In this document: one piece after another, positions 15,292-20,769 of the stretch
Position numbering within the stretch: position 1 is the first letter of the stretch
Layout: each line of letters starts with the position of its first letter
Assembly: GCA_038225015.1 (NCBI GenBank)
Contig: JBBRFB010000056.1
Location: 1-20,769, forward strand
DNA from: Schlegelella_A sp038225015
Lineage (GTDB): Bacteria > Pseudomonadota > Gammaproteobacteria > Burkholderiales > Burkholderiaceae_C
DNA length: 20,769 bases
Direction: 5' to 3'
Made by a program: the position numbers and the translations under genes
Notes under the pieces: generated by a model
The model's database searches: none
What the model saw: the letters and a program-made list of their open reading frames with translations, nothing else
What the model was told of the DNA's origin: nothing

Positions 15292-15398
15292 TCGGTGGCG
15301 GCCGCTCAAGATGCAAGCCCATTCAGCGAAGCCGTGCCAGTGGCGCCAATTCTGACTCTCGTTCCCTTCGCCCCACGGTTGTCACGACGAAGCAGCTA

Positions 15399-15554
15399 GT
15401 GGGCCTCTTGGTTGTTGGCCTCGTGGCATGGGTCGTCTTCGAACTCGGCGGCGACGGCTGGTACGTACGCCGTCACCGAGGTCGCGGTCGTGCCATAGGG
15501 TGCCGGCAGCGTCGGCGCGGCCGCAACTCAGGGAGAACACATTGGACACGTTGA
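15399..15554 (+). other. Short open frame with one membrane-like segment (uncertain)
   Basis: A 51-residue frame could start at GTG 15399. It reads as one hydrophobic segment (VGLLVVGLVAWVVFEL) followed by GGDGWYVRRHRG and an Arg-rich tail, which resembles the start of a small membrane protein that then loses sense. No ribosome binding site is seen and the tail looks like shadow sequence. It is either a remnant or chance. The surrounding gap (15235-15623) otherwise holds only the possible repeats noted separately. Confidence 0.2.
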
Positions 15555-15575
15555 CGGCCGTCAACATGAACCAAT
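15541..15575. repeat. 35-base inverted repeat with a perfect 16-base palindromic core
   Basis: The core GTTGACGGCCGTCAAC (15550-15565) is a perfect palindrome. It is flanked by ATTGG (15541-15545) and CCAAT (15571-15575), which pair across unequal 4- and 5-base steps. The whole lies 48 bases before the Spy-like start codon. It could be an operator for a dimeric regulator or an RNA hairpin in the leader; no T-tract follows. Confidence 0.6.
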
Positions 15576-15623
15576 GGCCGGCGAGCACAATCGAACTTAC
15601 CTGTTGACACGAAGGATTCCACT

Positions 15624-16097
15624 ATGAACATCAAGCATGCATTCCTGGTCCTGGCTGCAAGCGCTGCTGTAGCCGGTTCGGCGTTGGCTCAGCCCTATGG
15701 TGGCGGATCCGGGATGATGGGCGGCTACGGCGGCGGCTACGGCATGGGCCCCGGCATGATGGGGGGCGGCGGTTACGGCATGGGCCCAGGGATGATGGGC
15801 GGCCATAGCAACGAGGCCTTTGCAGGCCTCAAGCTCAGCGCCGATCAGCAGAAGAAGATCGCCGCCATCCAGCAAGAGAATTCCAAGGCAATGTGGGCTT
15901 TGATGGGCACGATGCACGAGCAGGGTTTTCACATGCACGGCATGTTTGCCCCCGGCCCCTTCGACGAAGCCGAGGCGCGCAAGGGATTCCAGACGATGCA
16001 GGACACGCAGAAGGCGATGTTCGAGATGCAGCTCGAAGCGCACCGCAAGATCGACGCGGTCTTGACCAAGGAACAACTTGAGCAGTTGCGTCGCTGA
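15624..16097 (+). CDS. Spy/CpxP-like Met-rich periplasmic protein (LTxxQ family)
   Basis: The product is 157 residues: a signal peptide (1-22, ending ALA), then a Gly/Met-rich segment (26-60) with a perfect 12-residue tandem repeat, then a helical domain with the two LTxxQ-type motifs LSADQ (71-75) and LTKEQ (147-151) that define the Spy/CpxP fold. The helical part is also Met- and His-rich (MHEQGFHMHGMF). Spy-family proteins are periplasmic chaperones induced by envelope and metal stress; Met/His-rich versions near copper genes are thought to bind copper. A GAAGGA site precedes the ATG by about 8 bases. A SHOCT gene follows 32 bases after its stop, so the two are probably co-transcribed. Confidence 0.88.
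   Translation: MNIKHAFLVLAASAAVAGSALAQPYGGGSGMMGGYGGGYGMGPGMMGGGGYGMGPGMMGGHSNEAFAGLKLSADQQKKIAAIQQENSKAMWALMGTMHEQGFHMHGMFAPGPFDEAEARKGFQTMQDTQKAMFEMQLEAHRKIDAVLTKEQLEQLRR
15732..15803 (+). repeat. Two tandem 36-base repeats inside the Spy-like gene
   Basis: The units 15732-15767 and 15768-15803 each encode GGYGMGPGMMGG (residues 37-48 and 49-60). The proteins match perfectly while the DNA differs at a few third positions, so the duplication is not brand-new and the amino acids appear to be under selection. Confidence 0.85.
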
Positions 16098-16129
16098 TCC
16101 GGTGGCCGGTCACGGCAAGGAGATACACC

Positions 16130-16366
16130 ATGTGGGGTGGCAACATGATGGGTTGGGGTGGCACAGGCTATTTCGGCACGGGCCATTTCCTGTGGTGGGC
16201 GCTGCTCATCGGTGGCGTCGTCTTCGTTGCGTTCTGGCTGCTGCGACAAGGCACTTTCGGCGGCCGTTCGGGTGAAGGCCGCGCCCTGTCGATTCTGAAG
16301 GAGCGCTATGCGCGCGGCGAGATCGACAAGGGCGAGTTCGAAGCCCGCAAGCGCGACATCGCTTGA
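16130..16366 (+). CDS. SHOCT-domain small membrane protein (first copy)
   Basis: The product is 78 residues. A Met/Gly/Trp-rich N-terminus (MWGGNMMGWGG) leads into one membrane segment (about 20-40). After a basic linker the chain ends with a SHOCT domain (about 50-76: ILKERYARGEIDKGEFEARKRDI, shown here in parts as ILKERYARGEID and KGEFEARKRDI). AAGGAG lies 7 bases before the ATG. SHOCT modules are short C-terminal helical hairpins of unknown specific role, common on small membrane proteins in metal-resistance clusters. It follows the Spy-like gene closely and has a paralogue at 17213. Confidence 0.85.
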   Translation: MWGGNMMGWGGTGYFGTGHFLWWALLIGGVVFVAFWLLRQGTFGGRSGEGRALSILKERYARGEIDKGEFEARKRDIA

Positions 16367-16409
16367 CGCGCCAGCACGCGACGACCTGTCGCCTGCCAGG
16401 GGCGGAACC

Positions 16410-16640
16410 ATGAGCACGGCCGCCCGACGGGACACCAGCACGCACGACCATCATGCCGCGCACGGCAACGGTCATGCCCGTCTGCGTTCTCAGCCTGGGA
16501 CCGAACGCGAATCCGACGCCGAAGCCCTGATGGATCCGGGTGTGCGGCATGACGGTGAGCGCGCAATCGGCGCACCGTGCCGAGTATCTAGCCCGTCCGT
16601 ACTACTCGAGGGCGCCGCTGCTACAGGTGCGCCTCTACGG
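16410..16640 (+). pseudogene. Frameshifted remnant of a heavy-metal P-type ATPase N-terminus (YHS domain)
   Basis: An ATG at 16410, after an AGGGGCGG site, opens a His-rich leader (HDHHAAHGNGHA) like those of copper P-type ATPases and reads to MDP. One extra G in the run 16538-16540 then breaks the frame; in the next frame the protein resumes as VCGMTVSAQSAHRAEYLARP and YY, restoring the YHS/TRASH start DPVCGM. About two bases appear to be missing just after YY, where FCS should come, and the reading is soon lost. The rest of the ATPase is absent. It is not a copy of the intact CopA at 17637 (which reads DPVCSMSVTTAS), so it comes from a different homologue. Confidence 0.65.
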
Positions 16641-16710
16641 CATTCCGGAGCGGCCGATTGAACGAAGGCGGCGGCATCCTGAAGTCGGCATCGAACGTCT
16701 GTTGGCGCAC

Positions 16711-16733
16711 AGACGCCACCGCCTGCGGCGTCT
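16711..16733. repeat. Hairpin with a 7-base stem in the remnant region
   Basis: AGACGCC (16711-16717) pairs with GGCGTCT (16727-16733) around a 9-base loop. No T-tract follows on either side. It may end transcription of the remnant unit weakly or be incidental. Confidence 0.3.
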
Positions 16734-16753
16734 AGGCTGGTTGCCGAAAACGT

Positions 16754-16768
16754 GAGCATCGGATGCTC
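16754..16768. promoter_or_regulatory. 15-base palindrome upstream of the DUF302 gene
   Basis: GAGCATC and GATGCTC are perfect inverted arms around a single central G, ending 35 bases before the original DUF302 start codon at 16804. The position suits an operator, but no promoter boxes could be placed with confidence. Confidence 0.35.
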
Positions 16769-16803
16769 GATGCAGCTTCCGTTTCAGGACTAAAGGAAAC
16801 CTC

Positions 16804-16854
16804 ATGAAGACCAACATTGCAGCCTCGACACCGACGGCTTACGGATTTCAGTGA
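16804..16854 (+). other. Severed N-terminal leader of the DUF302 gene
   Basis: ATG 16804 has a good AAAGGA site 7 bases upstream and reads MKTNIAASTPTAYGFQ then stops (TGA 16852-16854). From memory, DUF302 proteins of this kind begin with such a leader and YGF, then continue through a helix into VTEAL. Here that continuation lies in another frame starting at GTG 16851, so a short out-of-frame deletion seems to have cut the gene. The stop and the GTG overlap as GTGA. Confidence 0.6.
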
Positions 16855-17207
16855 CCGAGGCACTCAAAGTCGAAAGCTTCGGCATCCTTACCGAGATCGA
16901 CGTGCGGGCCACGATGAAGGCCAAGCTCGGCATCGACGGGCGTCCTTACCGCATCCTCGGGGCCTGCAACCCGGCGTTGGCCCACCAGGCACTGCAGGCC
17001 GAGCCGGATATCGGCATGCTGTTGCCGTGCAATGTGATCGTGCGCGAGGAAGTTGACGGCCGGCTGGTCGTCGGCTTCATGGATCCGATGGCCGTGCTGC
17101 AGATAACGGGCAGCGCGGAGGTGGTCAAGGTTGCGCGGGACGTGCACCAGCGGCTGCAACGCGTCAGGGCTTCGCTGCTGAGAACGACGGCGAACGCCCA
17201 GGGTTGA
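16851..17207 (+). CDS. DUF302 protein, N-terminally disrupted
   Basis: The frame encodes 118 residues with a clear DUF302 core: FGILTEIDVRATMKAKLGID, GRPYRILGACNPALAHQALQ, EPDIGMLLPCNVIVRE and GFMDPMAVLQI. DUF302 is a small alpha/beta domain of unknown role, often found beside copper and sulfur genes. Compared with the family it lacks about a dozen or more N-terminal residues between YGF and VTEAL; those preceding YGF remain in a separate frame from 16804. The only start is GTG 16851, with no ribosome binding site of its own but overlapping the leader stop as GTGA, so reinitiation could still make a shortened protein. Otherwise this is a recent pseudogene: the core has no further lesions. Its stop lies 5 bases before the next gene. 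Confidence 0.75.
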   Translation: MTEALKVESFGILTEIDVRATMKAKLGIDGRPYRILGACNPALAHQALQAEPDIGMLLPCNVIVREEVDGRLVVGFMDPMAVLQITGSAEVVKVARDVHQRLQRVRASLLRTTANAQG

Positions 17208-17212
17208 CGCAA

Positions 17213-17455
17213 ATGCACATGTTCTACGACGGTGGTTACTACATGGGCGGGATGCACAGCCTGTGGTGGATCTTCTGGGTCGTGCTGATCGTCGTCCTCG
17301 TGTTCCTTGGATGGGGCCGACCGGGCGAAGGGCGACGGCGGCCGCGCGAGACGCCGCTAGAAATTCTGCAGCGTCGGCTGGCCAGCGGTGAGGTTTCGCC
17401 TGAAGACTACGAGAAGCGCGAGGCGTTGCTCGATCGGAGCGACGCCAAGCCCTGA
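17213..17455 (+). CDS. SHOCT-domain small membrane protein (second copy)
   Basis: The product is 80 residues starting at ATG 17213, with AGGG about 9 bases upstream; an in-frame TTG at 17204 is possible but overlaps the DUF302 stop without a better site. The N-terminus is Met/Tyr/Gly-rich (MHMFYDGGYYMGGMH), followed by one membrane segment (about 17-34), a basic linker and a SHOCT domain (LEILQRRLASGEVSPEDYEK). It has the same plan as the protein at 16130 with low residue identity, so the two are old paralogues or independent gains rather than a fresh duplication. It sits 5 bases after the DUF302 stop and was probably co-expressed with it. Confidence 0.85.
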   Translation: MHMFYDGGYYMGGMHSLWWIFWVVLIVVLVFLGWGRPGEGRRRPRETPLEILQRRLASGEVSPEDYEKREALLDRSDAKP

Positions 17456-17489
17456 GGCCAGGGACGTGCTCTGACGCCAGTCGCTCGCC

Positions 17490-17520
17490 TTGACCTTTAC
17501 ACGGAGGTAGGGTCCATATT
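17490..17520 (+). promoter_or_regulatory. MerR/CueR-type promoter of copA
   Basis: -35 TTGACC (17490-17495), a 19-base spacer and -10 CATATT (17515-17520). The overlong spacer is the mark of MerR-family activation. The spacer carries an imperfect dyad: GACC at its left edge and GGTC at its right edge, with 7 of 11 bases matching between arms. Copper ATPase genes are classical CueR targets. No merR/cueR gene lies in the window. The leader to copA would be about 110 bases. Confidence 0.65.
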
Positions 17521-17636
17521 CAGTTGGCCGGGGGTATGGACTCGCAGCACTTCAGACGGACGGCTTAGGCGAGACAGGCACGGCCTCCCAAAGACGCCGC
17601 TCGGGACGGCCCGCCGAACCAGATGAGGAGCCCACG

Positions 17637-20024
<2,388 letters not shown>

Positions 20025-20443
20025 ACCGGCGTCCGCGCCATGGGCACCTCTAACCAGCAGCACCCTGATGTGCTTCTTCAAGCGCAGTTGCTGCGCGGCC
20101 GGCAGTTCGCGCGAAAGCGGCTCGCGGCGGCAGACGATGTCACACCAAGCGGCGGGAAACGGTGCCGGGCGATGCACTGCCGGCGCCACAGGCGCACCGG
20201 TGTCGGACCGGCCAACGATGCGTCTGTCATCCCGGCCAAGGCGCCGATGCGGGGTCAACAGCCTGCCGCGTCGTCGTGACGAAGATAGAGAAGAAGTCGG
20301 CAATCACGCGACGCGTGGTGCTCGGGCTCCTCGATTGAGTCAGTGCCCCCGGTTCGACGGCGGTATGCCCTCACGCCCGTCTACCAGCACATGGTCAGGC
20401 TCGAGCTTGTTGCGTGTGCGTGTGCGAAAGACCGCTTCAAGGC
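20025..20443. other. Gap downstream of copA without a supported gene
   Basis: Open frames here are Arg/Ser-rich shadows. A 20-codon plus-strand frame near 20276 ends VLGLLD before a stop and contains a twin-arginine-like TRRVVLGLL, perhaps the cut-off start of an exported protein, but it is too short to call. No intrinsic terminator for copA is obvious. With the inverted-repeat element to the right, the region looks like degraded intergenic DNA. Confidence 0.35.
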
Positions 20444-20509
20444 TGTCAATTTCCGGGATCAGATGCCCGGTTTGGGTCGGCGCGAGCCGACCGCCTCCCG
20501 AAATTGACA
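20444..20509. repeat. 66-base inverted-repeat element with an internal hairpin
   Basis: TGTCAATTTCCGGGA (20444-20458) and TCCCGAAATTGACA (20496-20509) are inverted copies differing by one extra C. Between them GGTCGGC and GCCGACC (20475-20492) form a perfect 7-base stem closed by a GCGA (GNRA) loop. TGTCAATTTC-type tips resemble those of some IS21-like elements, so this may be an IS-derived miniature element or fused IS ends. No transposase or clear target duplication is present. Confidence 0.55.
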
Positions 20510-20611
20510 CCCGGTCAGTTGCCGTTCACCGTGCGTGGCAGTGATGCTGACGGTCGCCGGCGGCGGTCCCGGCAATCAGTTGCCGCTCGTCAGTACCGGT
20601 TTTGCGCTTGT

Positions 20612-20769
20612 TCAGTGCGCCATCGCCCCACGAAGCTCCTGGCGGGCATGGCCAACCACGGTCCACGAACCTGACAGCGCAAGGGCTCCCATGATGGTCG
20701 CCACGAGCAAGTCAGGCCAGGCGCTGCCTGTGCCGAAGACGCCCAGTGCAGCGAGCATGACGGCAATGT
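20612..20769 (-). CDS. Cation diffusion facilitator transporter, C-terminal part (partial)
   Basis: Reading the minus strand from the window edge gives 52 codons ending at TGA (20614-20612): IAVMLAALGVFGTGSAWPDL, then LVATIMGALALSG, SWTVVGHARQEL and RGAMAH. This matches the last membrane helices of CDF/CzcD-type metal transporters of the short class without a large cytosolic domain, whose C-terminus typically reads like NxAVMLAAxGVFGTGxxWPD, with a final HAR.EL. The protein would expel Zn(II), Co(II), Cd(II) or a related divalent ion from the cytoplasm. The gene points toward copA and its start lies beyond the window. It extends the metal-resistance theme to the right. Confidence 0.75.
   Translation of the reverse strand, partial: IAVMLAALGVFGTGSAWPDLLVATIMGALALSGSWTVVGHARQELRGAMAH

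Noticed and set aside
15235..15623. Possible MerR-type promoter before the Spy-like gene
   Set aside because: TTGACG at 15551 lies inside a perfect palindrome, but no -10 box at 17-20 bases could be placed.

Overview
The window is GC-rich, gene-dense bacterial DNA. Its gene content (IS256-type fragment, DUF6502/DUF5666 pair, heavy-metal two-component system, tripartite metal efflux operon, DUF302, SHOCT, CopA) most resembles a metal-resistance region of a betaproteobacterium, probably Burkholderiales or a relative. That assignment is inferred from protein style, not from a search. No rRNA, tRNA or CRISPR array was seen.

Left part (1-5520): an unresolved stretch leads into the left end of an IS256-family element, cut off about 33 codons into its transposase. 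Next comes a minus-strand pair: a DUF6502 protein and a DUF5666 lipoprotein, overlapping by 14 bases with a strong ribosome binding site for the second gene. Divergent from it is a molybdenum hydroxylase of the isoquinoline 1-oxidoreductase type: a small [2Fe-2S] subunit and a large Tat-exported molybdopterin subunit. The roughly 100-base gap holds two overlapping, oppositely oriented promoter candidates.

Centre (5870-15240): a minus-strand CusS/CusR-like sensor kinase and response regulator (GTGA overlap) diverge from a plus-strand efflux operon. The operon encodes a DUF411 (CopG-type) periplasmic protein, a TolC-like outer membrane factor, a membrane-anchored periplasmic protein beginning HGDEDH, an RND adaptor also beginning HGDEDH, an HME-class RND pump, and a small His/Asp-rich periplasmic protein. 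The first five are joined by ATGA overlaps or direct abutment. A CusR-like palindrome lies between the divergent units, and a strong GC hairpin follows the last gene.

Right part (15240-20769): a mosaic of copper-handling accessory genes, some intact and some damaged. It contains a Met-rich Spy/CpxP-like protein, a SHOCT membrane protein, a frameshifted remnant of a P-type ATPase N-terminus, a DUF302 gene with an out-of-frame N-terminal deletion, a second SHOCT protein, and a complete CopA-type Cu(+) ATPase. The ATPase lies behind a MerR/CueR-type promoter (TTGACC, 19-base spacer, CATATT). After a gap holding a small inverted-repeat element, the window ends inside the C-terminus of a minus-strand cation diffusion facilitator.

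How it fits together (inference): CopA would move Cu(+) from cytoplasm to periplasm. The RND/adaptor/TolC complex would export periplasmic metal, with the DUF411, HGDEDH, His/Asp-rich and Spy-like proteins buffering metal or protecting proteins there. Two control circuits are visible: an OmpR-type regulator with a periplasm-sensing kinase for the efflux operon, and a cytoplasmic MerR-type regulator, encoded outside the window, for CopA. The pump is not a plain CusA: by eye only one of the three CusA methionines is kept, so its substrate is open.
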